Shown: piece by piece, positions 39,910-48,316 of the stretch
How positions within the stretch are numbered: the stretch's first letter is position 1
Layout of the letters: each line of letters starts with the position of its first letter
Virus record (IMG/VR): IMGVR_UViG_3300048592_001371
Span: 59,554 to 123,553 of that record
DNA from: a virus
Strand: one strand, 5' to 3'
Length of the DNA stretch: 64,000 nucleotides
The notes under the pieces: generated by a model
What the model was told of the DNA's origin: nothing
What the model saw: the letters and a program-made list of their open reading frames with translations, nothing else
Database searches by the model: none
Position numbers and translations under genes: made by a program

Positions 39910-40482
39910 CTACTTGCCGTCGACGTAGTCTACGATTGCTTTGAAACCTTTCTCGGACGCGGCCTTCCGAATGACGTCCTTCTCTTGCTCTGTCAGATCG
40001 CCAATGTTCATGAGAGTAGCCAGGCTCTCATCTTCGTCATTGGAATCTGCCAGCATACTGGAGAAGGAGATGATCCGCGGAGACACTCCAGGATTGGACT
40101 CTTCGTTGGAGGTACTGGCTCCAGTGCTGGCGAGAGTTTCTCCCTGCGAGATTTGCATGAACTCCGACTGCATCCGTTGGTAGGCCTTTTGAATGTTGGG
40201 GTCCGTCAGCAGCTTCTGCGCCTCCGCTTCCGAGATAATCGACACCAGACCGCGCAACACCGACTTGCGGAAATGCGAGCTCTGCATGATCTGCTTCTTG
40301 GACACTTGCTCCGCGATATTCACGGGAGCGATGGTCGCCGGAACGACAACGGCGTCGTACCCTTGACCCTCGATCTTGGGAACCGAGAATTGAATGACCG
40401 AGCGCATCTCCCCTTTGGTCTGATTGAGTACCCACACCGGGCCCAGGTTCGATTTTTCCAGTTCCGCTATTGTGATTGCCAT
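39910..40482 (-). CDS. Unknown, minus-strand operon
   Basis: A 190-residue protein preceded by AAGGAG on the minus strand. The first 90 residues are beta-rich (VIQFSVPKIEGQGYDAVVVPATIAPVNI), followed by a disordered Ser/Asn/Glu stretch (TGASTSNEESNPG) and a C-terminal small helical region (LTEQEKDVIRKAASEKGFKAIVDYV). It has the look of a virion-associated protein. No family is recognised. Confidence 0.65.
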   Translation of the reverse strand: MAITIAELEKSNLGPVWVLNQTKGEMRSVIQFSVPKIEGQGYDAVVVPATIAPVNIAEQVSKKQIMQSSHFRKSVLRGLVSIISEAEAQKLLTDPNIQKAYQRMQSEFMQISQGETLASTGASTSNEESNPGVSPRIISFSSMLADSNDEDESLATLMNIGDLTEQEKDVIRKAASEKGFKAIVDYVDGK

Positions 40483-40501
40483 TGCTTTGATCTCCTTATG
40501 A

Positions 40502-41056
40502 TTAACACGAACACATGCGTTTGTACGCTTCCTTGTACTGCCCTACTACTCCTTTTGCAAAAACGGACGACATCCCCAAAATCCTCAGGTGTGGTTCCCT
40601 CCTTACGCTTGGATGTTCCCGGTAAAAATCCCTCCACGTCCTCGTCAGCATGACCATCAAAGGCTTCCCTATCGACCAACGAATTGACGGTACTCGGAAG
40701 GGATACACAGAAGGTTGGAAGTTCCGATACCAGGATATGAGGTTTTCATCCTGGTAGGCACATGACCATTTGTAGTATTCGATGGATTGCTTATCGAGCC
40801 AATCGACCAAACGATTGACTATAAGTAATCTTTCGATTGCTCTTGTTCCTCTGTTCTTTTTCGATCTCACCTCCTCGATCGTGAGTCCTTTGCATTGTGC
40901 GATGTAGGACTCGGACAACTCTTGCGGGTCGGGGATACCGGTGTGTGCGATACATTTGTACGGAGCATATTGTCCGTACCACATGCACGCCTGTTTCTCG
41001 CACACGCCAATAGCGTCTTCTGTAATCGGACAAGCGAAATGTAGTTTCTCTGTCAT
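40502..41056 (-). CDS. Unknown with N-terminal Cys motif
   Basis: A 184-residue protein whose ATG overlaps the RuvC-like stop by 4 nt. The N-terminus has CPITEDAIGVCEKQACMWYG and then C35, four cysteines that could bind zinc. The rest is basic with several Trp-Tyr pairs. Coupling to a resolvase gene suggests a DNA role. No known family. Confidence 0.65.
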   Translation of the reverse strand: MTEKLHFACPITEDAIGVCEKQACMWYGQYAPYKCIAHTGIPDPQELSESYIAQCKGLTIEEVRSKKNRGTRAIERLLIVNRLVDWLDKQSIEYYKWSCAYQDENLISWYRNFQPSVYPFRVPSIRWSIGKPLMVMLTRTWRDFYREHPSVRREPHLRILGMSSVFAKGVVGQYKEAYKRMCSC

Positions 41057-41628
41057 TTCAGTTTGATGTACGACCGTTTTATTTGGTTAGCCAGGATCGT
41101 TCTGGCACGAGGTTTGGAAAAACGAGCGAGGCCAAAGTTTAGCGACTTGTGAGCAAAGTAGAACCCTATCAGGGTTGCATCTACTGCGTGATCTGGAACC
41201 GGCTTGCATTCCTTGTAGAAGTCCTCGATGCAAAAGAACTTGTTCAGGCAGTTCTTCCAAGTAGCCGCCATCAGGATGTGCATTCGATTGCCAGGAATGT
41301 TGTTCACCGCTGCCATCGTCAGGCCAAGCATCATGTTCACAGACTCTATTGTGGCTCCTCGAATGCGTGCCACGTACCTCTCCGCGATCACATCTGTCGG
41401 TTTTGAACGTCTCAGAATGCGGCTTAACTGAGACGAGAACTGTTTGGAATCTTCTTGCGTGCCCGATTTCAAATCCTTCATCAACTGCGTCATCATGCCA
41501 CAACGCACTATCTTGTACTGAGTGCGAGAAATCTTGAGGAACGATAAACCGAAGTTGACACTACCTGGGTCTAGCGAAAGCAATCTGTGTTCTGTCTTGG
41601 ACGCGGCTTTCAATAATTTTTTACTCAT
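41053..41628 (-). CDS. RuvC-like Holliday junction resolvase
   Basis: A 191-residue protein with a RuvC/RNase H-fold core. D20 stands in LLSLDPGSVNFGLSF, E83 in VIAERYVA, and the C-terminal PDHAVDATLIGFYF supplies D146/H147 and D150, as in RuvC. A resolvase would cut branched DNA before packaging. Helix-rich GATIESVNMMLGLTMAAV fits the dimer interface helix. The start codon lies only 5 nt from a TGTAAATA box and no Shine-Dalgarno site is visible. Confidence 0.82.
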   Translation of the reverse strand: MSKKLLKAASKTEHRLLSLDPGSVNFGLSFLKISRTQYKIVRCGMMTQLMKDLKSGTQEDSKQFSSQLSRILRRSKPTDVIAERYVARIRGATIESVNMMLGLTMAAVNNIPGNRMHILMAATWKNCLNKFFCIEDFYKECKPVPDHAVDATLIGFYFAHKSLNFGLARFSKPRARTILANQIKRSYIKLK

Positions 41629-41633
41629 ACCAG

Positions 41634-41641
41634 TATTTACA
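41634..41641 (-). promoter_or_regulatory. Promoter-like box TGTAAATA upstream of RuvC-like gene
   Basis: Minus-strand TGTAAATA followed by CTGGT and then the ATG. The spacing of 5 nt would give a leaderless or nearly leaderless message if this is a -10-type element. The divergent + strand gene starts at 41704; the 62 nt between are AT-rich. Confidence 0.5.
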
Positions 41642-41703
41642 AGATTTGTGTTCTGTCACCATAAAATTACTGTCTGCAACCACGGGTTTTCGGAATCGAT
41701 CTC

Positions 41704-43014
41704 ATGCCAATTCTGATTCGTCAAACACGTTCACAGAAACCACGCAACAGAGGCGGAGTACTCGTTGCGCGTTCCTCCATTGATGCCGTCACACCGCTCA
41801 TGCAGGAACAGACGAACAATGCCATGGCCGTGAACGGTTACCCTGTTCTCTTCTTCGCTCGCAAGAAGACAGGAGTACTTTGCAGTTGCAACCAACTCCA
41901 GCCAACTCCTTCTGCTCCCGGTGCCAATCAACCGCCAACAACTCCTGGCGTGCATGTGCTCGACCCGGAAGGGCATGGCACGCAGGAGTACATCGCTTCC
42001 ATGCTCGAAGGCGCTTCCGTTCGCATCGGTAGATACGGCGAACGGCACAACACCTTTGATGTCGACTCCCAGAATCCTCAAAGAGCAGAACCTCACGGGC
42101 CACGCATTCGCAGTCTGGAAAAGACCGTTGAGACAAAGGACATTGACGATCCGTTTGCAGACGAACTCGAACCCTTCGACGAGAGCGAGCTGTTTGAAAC
42201 GACCGGGATGTCCATTGGGTCCTCCAACCCTACTGGTTGTGGCGTGTGTCTCGGCACAGGTTTTGTCGGTGGCTACACGTTGGTCAACGGACATCGCGCC
42301 GTATATGACTGCCAATATCATTGGGCCTCTGCGACCGGCTTTATCCTCCACGCCGAGGAACGACCAATCCGATATTCCTACGCCGGTGGTAATGCCGAGG
42401 CCGAGATCGATGTTTTGCTGCCCAAAGGGGCCGTCTCCGTAGATGTCATTCGGCTGTGGAGCAACAAGGAAGCCATTGCTTCTGGCATTCGCTTCCTGCT
42501 TTGGTCGGGTGAGGACTGGGTAGAAGTAGGTGCCAATCTGTTGGACTACTGCGACGGCCAGATGCATCGTCTGCGTATCGTGTTCGATCTCATTCCCACA
42601 GACTTCTTCTTCACGCATCTGGAGCTGCAATTCAATCTTGGCAGTGTTCCGATGTATGCCGAGTTTGGGAAGTTGGTCGAATCCGAGAACTTGGATCTGC
42701 CGGAAAACGTCGATTCGATGAACGTGATAATCTCTCCGTTGATACCGAAAGTTCACCTCTACGACATAATTTTAGAGACGACATACGGACGTGCGTGGAA
42801 GCTCACAAACGTCCAAAACTTTGTGGATCGGAACAAGAATCCGTATGGGTGGGAAACGACTGCCAGACTCATTCAGAAGTTTGAACTGGCTGCCAATCTG
42901 ACCATGCGTCCTCTGGTACAGCGCAGAGACAAACACGCTCTGCTACACGCTTTGCAACCTGGCGAAAGTACATACACGCCGTACCCAGACTACAAGCAGA
43001 CAGAGGATAGGTAA
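41704..43014 (+). CDS. Probable virion structural protein (baseplate/neck type)
   Basis: A 436-residue protein. The N-terminal 70 residues are basic and polar. Around residue 178 comes NPTGCGVCLGTGFVGGYTLVNGHR, a Cys-x2-Cys-Gly motif typical of phage structural proteins and possibly zinc-binding. The C-terminal half is beta-rich, with LILEDTYGRAW-like strands. No catalytic motif. It is the first gene of a long + strand run of probable structural genes. Confidence 0.6.
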   Translation: MPILIRQTRSQKPRNRGGVLVARSSIDAVTPLMQEQTNNAMAVNGYPVLFFARKKTGVLCSCNQLQPTPSAPGANQPPTTPGVHVLDPEGHGTQEYIASMLEGASVRIGRYGERHNTFDVDSQNPQRAEPHGPRIRSLEKTVETKDIDDPFADELEPFDESELFETTGMSIGSSNPTGCGVCLGTGFVGGYTLVNGHRAVYDCQYHWASATGFILHAEERPIRYSYAGGNAEAEIDVLLPKGAVSVDVIRLWSNKEAIASGIRFLLWSGEDWVEVGANLLDYCDGQMHRLRIVFDLIPTDFFFTHLELQFNLGSVPMYAEFGKLVESENLDLPENVDSMNVIISPLIPKVHLYDIILETTYGRAWKLTNVQNFVDRNKNPYGWETTARLIQKFELAANLTMRPLVQRRDKHALLHALQPGESTYTPYPDYKQTEDR

Positions 43015-43232
43015 TGACCATAAGTCTTCGACCACCCAAGCGTCGGAAACTGAAGATGGATCCAGTGCATCGCTTGTTGCGTAAGGCGTATGAACTGAAG
43101 ATGAAGAGTCCGATCGAACAACGCAAAGCGGCAATTGCGAGGAAGAAATACGTGCGCAAGAACAAATCAATGCTGGCGCGCAAAGCAAAGATTGCCCGAC
43201 AATTTAGAAAACACTCGACGTCCAAACGGTGA
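43014..43232 (+). CDS. Small highly basic protein
   Basis: A 72-residue protein starting on the last base of the previous stop (TAATG). About 40% Lys/Arg (RPPKRRKLKM, RKKYVRKNKSMLARKAKI). It could bind DNA or RNA or be a capsid-associated peptide. No family is assigned. Confidence 0.65.
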   Translation: MTISLRPPKRRKLKMDPVHRLLRKAYELKMKSPIEQRKAAIARKKYVRKNKSMLARKAKIARQFRKHSTSKR

Positions 43233-43241
43233 GGTTGTAGA

Positions 43242-44567
43242 ATGGCTGTCAAGATACTGCAAGAAAAAGGCATGCGCGATGTGCGTGCCCTAATCAATTC
43301 CGGTTCCGACGTGGAGAAGGTATCCAACTTCAATTTCCGGTCTCCGGAAGAAGTTGTTTTCTTTCTCAAGAAGCTCGTCGATACGGTCAAGCTCGATGAC
43401 GAAAAACTGAAGGAATACGAGAAGCTCTACTCAGGTATGGCTTTCCCGGAGTTCTCTCACGTTCGTATCGAGAAGGCCGCGGACGCGTTCCGGGTTACCC
43501 GAACCGGGGCGCCGACGACTTTGAGACCGTCCCCGATCGATCTCAAATCTCCGGCCGTCCAAGTCACGGATGACATCAAGGTAACGAACATCAAGAAGAT
43601 CAAGGATTCGTTCGATGTTATCCGTTCGCTGCAAGACAAGCTGGAAATCCTCGATACGATCGAGGTTCAGATCCAACACATGTTCCGCAACGAGCGTACT
43701 CCTCTTACCAAGTCGGTGAAGGAGTCGAAAGACAAGGTACAGAAGTCGCTGGATACGGCTCTCAAGTTCCTCAACAAGACAGCCACCCGGAAGGTTCCCA
43801 AAGCCTTCTCCGAACACGTCAATGCGATCATCGATCTGGTCCTCAAGCGTCTCGACAAACAATACCGCAACGTCAAAGAGACAACCTATCTGACGTTAGA
43901 GGAAGAGAACCAGACAGGTGCCGACTTCTTCGTCTTCCACACGTACTTCCGTTTCCAAGATTTGGACAACGGTGACGGTTACATCTACCCCGAATACTAC
44001 ATTGTCTTCACGGCTGTGATCGATCCCAAGATGCGGATGAGAATGTACGTGAACACGATGCACAAGTTCCGTCCGCCCGGCCAATTCAAATACGGCCACT
44101 CTTTCACCGATCGCAAATCTGGTAGTCGCGAGCTCGAAGCTCTGTTGGACGTCGATGAGCTTGTTGATGCTCTGGAACCGCAAAAGGTTCCCGTTGGCGA
44201 TACCGGGATCGATGTCGGCAAATTCTCGGCCAAACAGTTTATCACCAACGTCGAGGTGGTTGATGATGTCATCCGTATCTCCTTCAACAGGAAGGTGAAC
44301 AAGAAGAACGTCAAGGAAGTGACCATCAAAGTGTTCCAAGACATACGTGGCTTGATGTCTACTCGTTCCAAGAGCCAGGTCAAATACAAGATCGCGCAGA
44401 ACAGCAACAATGCTTTCGTAGCGGAATTCAAGCTCACTTTGCCTCCGTCGGAACAGATGCGTGAGAAGATGCTGGACGCGACCAAGATCAAGATTCTGAA
44501 GGAGAAGTTCTCGTTCGACGATGCCGACATTCGCAATCTCATGAAGATGTTGCATCGGGAGAAGTAA
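43242..44567 (+). CDS. Unknown, probable large structural or assembly protein
   Basis: A 441-residue protein preceded by TGAGG. It is helix-rich with coiled-coil tendency in residues about 100-210 (KIKDSFDVIRSLQDKLEILDTIEVQ). The second half is a beta-rich domain (FVFHTYFRFQDLDNGDGYIYPEYYIVFTAV), and the end is helical. Lys/Asp/Glu are high. No family is recognised. Confidence 0.65.
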   Translation: MAVKILQEKGMRDVRALINSGSDVEKVSNFNFRSPEEVVFFLKKLVDTVKLDDEKLKEYEKLYSGMAFPEFSHVRIEKAADAFRVTRTGAPTTLRPSPIDLKSPAVQVTDDIKVTNIKKIKDSFDVIRSLQDKLEILDTIEVQIQHMFRNERTPLTKSVKESKDKVQKSLDTALKFLNKTATRKVPKAFSEHVNAIIDLVLKRLDKQYRNVKETTYLTLEEENQTGADFFVFHTYFRFQDLDNGDGYIYPEYYIVFTAVIDPKMRMRMYVNTMHKFRPPGQFKYGHSFTDRKSGSRELEALLDVDELVDALEPQKVPVGDTGIDVGKFSAKQFITNVEVVDDVIRISFNRKVNKKNVKEVTIKVFQDIRGLMSTRSKSQVKYKIAQNSNNAFVAEFKLTLPPSEQMREKMLDATKIKILKEKFSFDDADIRNLMKMLHREK

Positions 44568-44568
44568 C

Positions 44569-44880
44569 ATGAGCATTGGCTACCGTGTAATGATGAGAAT
44601 AAAAACTCTGGCAGCCAAGAAACACCCGGTCGTCCTAGCCCTTGACGATTTCGCACAACGTCTGACAAAACAGGCAAACATGGCGAAACGAGTCAATCCC
44701 CAGGACGCGAAAGAATTGCTAGCCGAGGTAGCAGAAGCCAAGCAACTGGCGACACGGATTCAGGAATTGCATGAGAAGCAGCAATCCATTCAAGCTACCG
44801 AACGAAAGGTACAAGATCAATTGACCGAGATGCTGAAACAGGCCTCGGTGTTCGTAACAGTTTCGGAGGACACAAAATGA
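44569..44880 (+). CDS. Small coiled-coil protein
   Basis: A 103-residue protein with an almost continuous helix (KELLAEVAEAKQLATRIQELHEKQQSIQ). The start lies 1 nt after the preceding stop and the stop overlaps the next start (ATGA). It is likely a partner of the neighbouring gene products; no function is known. Confidence 0.65.
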   Translation: MSIGYRVMMRIKTLAAKKHPVVLALDDFAQRLTKQANMAKRVNPQDAKELLAEVAEAKQLATRIQELHEKQQSIQATERKVQDQLTEMLKQASVFVTVSEDTK

Positions 44881-45647
44881 AACTGCAAGTCTTTGCGCGT
44901 CTGCAGAAGATACAAACGGCCGGAACCTCCGGCTATCGTCTTTTCGACCAAGACGATGGCTTTGCTTTCGGTTATCACTTGGCGAAAGCGGCAGGCGCTT
45001 CCCGGAATGGGGTCTACGAGGTAGACACGTTTTTGATCTGTCTCGCACTACTCAATCGTGAGAAGATGAAGAAAATTCTGAACAAGAAAATCATTCAAGC
45101 GGCTGTTCAGAAGGGATTGAAAGACCCTTCAGATGTTTTGCAATGGGTCAAGAAGTCCATGAAGCATCAAAAATCCAAGCCCGAGCTTACAGAGGGGAAC
45201 GAGGACAAGTTTGACAAGTGGGATCTGGAAAACGACAACATCCACTACATGATCCAGACGATGGCCGATTGCAATGAGTACAATCCCTGGCCCATCAACT
45301 TGACAGAACCAATCCTCCTTTCGTATCTGTCTGGCTATCGTGTTCCGCCAAGGCTGATTAACGCCTTCAAGGCCTGGGTTGCCTACGAAGAAGCAAACGG
45401 CACGAAGAAGAAATTCCTCGATTACTTCAAGGCCTTTATCAAGGGAATTGAACGCGGCAAGCTCGACTATCGCGTACTGATATCGCCTTCAATGATGCGC
45501 AGCTATCTCTTCGGCTTGGAAGGCGGTTCGAGCGCAAACATCGAACGAGAGCTTGTCCTGATGGGACTCTCGACCAAGGAAGAAGTGAAATCACTTCCCT
45601 TCAACAAGATTCTCAAACGCATCGTAGCCGAGTGGCAAGGCAAGTGA
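44877..45647 (+). CDS. Unknown protein
   Basis: A 256-residue protein, helix-rich and basic, with Trp/Tyr/Asn-rich elements (MADCNEYNPWPINLTEPILLSYL). No nucleotide, metal or membrane motif. Coupled by a 4-nt overlap to the coiled-coil gene before it. Followed by a structured intergenic segment. Confidence 0.65.
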   Translation: MKLQVFARLQKIQTAGTSGYRLFDQDDGFAFGYHLAKAAGASRNGVYEVDTFLICLALLNREKMKKILNKKIIQAAVQKGLKDPSDVLQWVKKSMKHQKSKPELTEGNEDKFDKWDLENDNIHYMIQTMADCNEYNPWPINLTEPILLSYLSGYRVPPRLINAFKAWVAYEEANGTKKKFLDYFKAFIKGIERGKLDYRVLISPSMMRSYLFGLEGGSSANIERELVLMGLSTKEEVKSLPFNKILKRIVAEWQGK

Positions 45648-45665
45648 GTTGAGGTAAAGATTTCG

Positions 45666-45720
45666 CAGGGTGCAAGACCGTAAGACAAAGCCCTGTAACC
45701 CGCCCGAGAGGGCAATTACA
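45666..45720 (+). promoter_or_regulatory. Structured leader RNA with alternative hairpins
   Basis: CAGGG (45666-45670) can pair with CCCTG (45691-45695). Alternatively TGTAA (45694-45698) pairs with TTACA (45716-45720) around an inner GCCC-GAGA-GGGC stem-loop. The two structures share the bases TG at 45694-45695 and so compete. The second ends directly at the ribosome site GGAGAG of the next gene. It may tune translation of that small protein. No known riboswitch class is recognised. Confidence 0.45.
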
Positions 45721-45730
45721 GGAGAGTATC

Positions 45731-45979
45731 ATGTCCGTTGTTTGCAAAATGAAGTGCCATGGAACACCGCAAGGTGAACAGATCACCGACCAGCCGCAGA
45801 AGGTAGTCTTAGGCGCCGTGTGGGAACCAGACGACGGCAAGAGGGAATTGCCAGAGAACGCAGTATTCGGCAAGGCCACTCCGTGGGGCGAGATCACGAT
45901 GGGAATAGCTAACCCGGCAGCGAAGGAATTCTTTGTTCCCGGTAAGAACTACTACGTGACGTTCACGGAAGCGGAATAA
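45731..45979 (+). CDS. Small conserved-looking phage protein, possible decoration protein
   Basis: An 82-residue protein preceded by GGAGAG. Beta-rich (VVCKMKCHG, VVLGAVWEPDDG, ENAVFGKATPWGEITMGIANPAAKEFFVPGKNYYVTF, read in parts), a composition and size I associate with small phage structural proteins. Its structured leader and dedicated downstream hairpin suggest high, separately controlled expression. Confidence 0.65.
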   Translation: MSVVCKMKCHGTPQGEQITDQPQKVVLGAVWEPDDGKRELPENAVFGKATPWGEITMGIANPAAKEFFVPGKNYYVTFTEAE

Positions 45980-45987
45980 CAGTAGGT

Positions 45988-46015
45988 GTGGGTCTCTTCG
46001 GAGACCCACCTTTCA
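45988..46015 (+). terminator. Hairpin with UUCG loop after small structural gene
   Basis: A perfect 9-bp stem GTGGGTCTC (45988-45996) and GAGACCCAC (46001-46009) around the very stable TTCG tetraloop, followed by CTTTC. The T tract is short, so it may terminate only partly or act as a 3' stabiliser or processing element. Confidence 0.7.
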
Positions 46016-46025
46016 AGGAACACAT

Positions 46026-47225
46026 ATGTCTTTTGCTCATTCAATTGACCAGATCAACGTAGGAGCGAACGCGCAAGCGGACGTTACCTTCACGCTTCCC
46101 GTAGAGCCTGAACAGCTAGCTGGTGCTCAGGTGGCTTGGGACATTCTGGACTTCGAAGGAGCCGTTTGGAACAGCGGTGAAGCAGCCAGTCTTGGCGTTA
46201 CTCCCTCGGCGATGCAGCCTGGGATGTACAAGATCACTGCGGATGCCACTATCAGCGTTCCTTCCCGACTTCCCGTCAACGCAAGTGGCACACGCTATCA
46301 GTTGCGTTGGACGCTCAAACTGAAAGACGGCAGAGAGTTCCCCGCTTTCGACAATTTCACGGTCTTGCCCATCTCCGAAGTTCACCAAGGCCCCGTTTCC
46401 GTCGTAGAAATCTTTGGCAATACGGCCTACCTCAATATCGTACTGCCGAAGAAATACCCGATGGTAGCATACGAGATCTACAAAGGGAACGCAAAGGTGA
46501 AGGACGCTACTATCGCGGCCAACATCAATGACCCTACTCCCGTAGCCGGTGGCTTTGTCTATAACGCTCAGATCAATACACAGACGTTTGCCGATGTAGG
46601 TGTAGGCCCATCGTTGGAGCCGTATCTCGTGATATGGCGCTACGGCGAGTCGAACGCGATCTTCCAGCAGGAGACAGGGGAACTGTACATGGTTACTCCC
46701 TCTGTTGTCGGGGCTCAGCAGGAGATCGTTCGCTTCCTTGCTAAGTCCTATACCGATGCGGGTATCGACCCAGGTACAGAATTCTCCCCCGAAGCTATCA
46801 TGTCCTATCTTCGCATGGGACGCGACCAATTCAACGCAGCCGTGATGCCCACAGAATTCACCATGCTGAATGCGATTAGCGCCTTCCGCTACTTCTGGTT
46901 GCAATACAGCATTGCGTATGCTTGCAGATCACAGTACCTGGCCGAAGGACTGAGAGCTTTCAACTTCTCCGGACAGGTAGTAACGCTGGATATCGATCGT
47001 ACTCAGTTCTGGGACAGTCTGGCTACCCAGCTGGAGACGTCGATGTCCGAACACATTCGCAATTTCAAGACCAATCTGTACAAGCGAGGCATCGTGCGAG
47101 GGGACGGCAGCAACGTTCTTGGTTTGCAGCCGGGGGCCATTGGCAGCATTGGAATTTCCATCAGTCCTGTTTCGCCAGTCCGTGGCACGCTGGGTATGCC
47201 TGGCTATGGACCATTCCTTCGATAG
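46026..47225 (+). CDS. Probable virion structural protein (beta-sandwich plus helical C-terminus)
   Basis: A 399-residue protein preceded by AAGGAACAC. Residues about 1-120 look like an Ig-like or phage beta-sandwich domain (VAWDILDFEGAVWNSGEAASLG). A second beta domain follows. From about 225 comes a helical region (VVGAQQEIVRFLAKSYTDAG ... MSYLRMGRDQFNA), and then a Gly/Pro/Ser-rich end. The layout suits a neck, connector or capsid-associated protein. No enzyme motif. Confidence 0.6.
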   Translation: MSFAHSIDQINVGANAQADVTFTLPVEPEQLAGAQVAWDILDFEGAVWNSGEAASLGVTPSAMQPGMYKITADATISVPSRLPVNASGTRYQLRWTLKLKDGREFPAFDNFTVLPISEVHQGPVSVVEIFGNTAYLNIVLPKKYPMVAYEIYKGNAKVKDATIAANINDPTPVAGGFVYNAQINTQTFADVGVGPSLEPYLVIWRYGESNAIFQQETGELYMVTPSVVGAQQEIVRFLAKSYTDAGIDPGTEFSPEAIMSYLRMGRDQFNAAVMPTEFTMLNAISAFRYFWLQYSIAYACRSQYLAEGLRAFNFSGQVVTLDIDRTQFWDSLATQLETSMSEHIRNFKTNLYKRGIVRGDGSNVLGLQPGAIGSIGISISPVSPVRGTLGMPGYGPFLR

Positions 47226-47234
47226 GAGAGTAAC

Positions 47235-47621
47235 ATGATCAAACAAGTAATGGCGAGATTGCAACATAAGGAAACGTCGGCGATAACAAAACAAGAGAAG
47301 CTGGCCGTTAATAATCTCGTCGAGAGGTTACGCCTCCGTGGTCTCAAATTCGACAAGTCGTTTGTTCATGAATTTGGCGGCCATATCGTAGTCCTTGCGC
47401 TGAGAGACTCCTCCGCCAAATCAGGTAAGATGGCCTCCAAGATCATACAAGACATCCTGAAAACGGAAAATGTCCAGTTCGAGGTTGAGATCAACCGAAC
47501 GCTGCAAGATGAAAAACGCTATGTAAGTTTGACGATCGAGCATCCTAATCGTGGAACCAAATACTCTTTCTCTTTCATAACAATCGACGAATTGTACGGT
47601 ATGCTGTACCTCCAATTCTGA
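47235..47621 (+). CDS. Unknown protein
   Basis: A 128-residue protein preceded by TAGGAGAG. Basic N-terminal helix, then alternating strands with a final hydrophobic segment. No motif is recognised. Confidence 0.65.
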   Translation: MIKQVMARLQHKETSAITKQEKLAVNNLVERLRLRGLKFDKSFVHEFGGHIVVLALRDSSAKSGKMASKIIQDILKTENVQFEVEINRTLQDEKRYVSLTIEHPNRGTKYSFSFITIDELYGMLYLQF

Positions 47622-47631
47622 GGTCCCGAGG

Positions 47632-48135
47632 ATGATCAAGATTCTCAGTTACTACTCCGGTGAAACAGGTTTCTACTCCGTTGCGTATCCGACGCAGGAC
47701 AGCGTCCGCAACCTACACGACTTCCTGACAGGTGAGGTTGGGGTGGATGCGGAGAGGCTTGACGCTCCCAGCACGTGGCACGTCACGATCATGACGAGCC
47801 CAGACTTCGCACCGAAGAAGCGGGACATTCCAGTCCTCGATCGCAATGCAATGTTTCCGGCCTCTGTCAAGAAGTTCAACTATTGGGGAGGACACGACAA
47901 CAAAGGTTACATTGTAGCCGAGTTGGAAAGCCCGGCACTACTGAAGCAGCACGAGTTCTGGAAGGGACTCGGTTGCAAGCACACGTTTGACCCCTTTACT
48001 CCACACGTTACGCTTCTGACCAAAGGAAACGCGGCCCCGATAACCGCTAAGCTGTGTAATTTGATGTTGCGTCGCAGGAGTGCTCCAATCCACATGGAAT
48101 TCGGGGCGCACAATTTCGAGGATTTCAACGACTAA
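47632..48135 (+). CDS. 2H phosphoesterase superfamily protein
   Basis: A 167-residue protein preceded by CGAGG. Two H-x-T motifs stand in matching hydrophobic strands, H50-V-T52 in STWHVTIMTS and H125-V-T127 in FTPHVTLLTK, separated by 75 residues. This is the duplicated active site of the 2H phosphoesterases (2'-5' RNA ligase-like, cyclic phosphodiesterases). Phage members include T4 Acb1, which destroys cyclic oligonucleotide signals of CBASS. This protein is of similar size class, so signal degradation is a testable idea. RNA end processing is the alternative. Confidence 0.75.
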   Translation: MIKILSYYSGETGFYSVAYPTQDSVRNLHDFLTGEVGVDAERLDAPSTWHVTIMTSPDFAPKKRDIPVLDRNAMFPASVKKFNYWGGHDNKGYIVAELESPALLKQHEFWKGLGCKHTFDPFTPHVTLLTKGNAAPITAKLCNLMLRRRSAPIHMEFGAHNFEDFND

Positions 48136-48316
48136 GGAGGACACGTGCCATATTTTCTGTTGCAGATAGCGCCTATATCTCAACTTTGAAAGGATGGTGA
48201 TCCCGAATAGGCGGTGTGAGGCCTTTTGAACATCACACGACTTGCAGCCACCTAATTGGTAGTCGACCTATGCAAATTTCTTTACGGGTACATTGCCCAA
48301 ACTCTAGGAGATTTAG
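48136..48316 (+). promoter_or_regulatory. 181-nt intergenic leader region before an abundant-looking gene
   Basis: No ordinary gene. A 14-codon GTG-initiated frame (48145-48189) follows a perfect GGAGG, and an 11-codon ATG frame (48195-48230) follows AAAGG. A hairpin GTGTGA/TCACAC lies at about 48213-48238. A promoter may lie in the AT-rich 48270-48300 part, where the usual TGTAAATA box is absent. This could be a leader or regulatory region for the next gene. Confidence 0.35.

Noticed and set aside
41731-42756. 341-codon minus-strand open frame
   Set aside because: It is antisense to the structural gene at 41704 and has no ribosome site or recognisable motif.
48190-48300. Possible tRNA in the intergenic region
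   Set aside because: No T-arm GGTTCRA sequence or acceptor pairing could be found; only a short GTGTGA/TCACAC hairpin.
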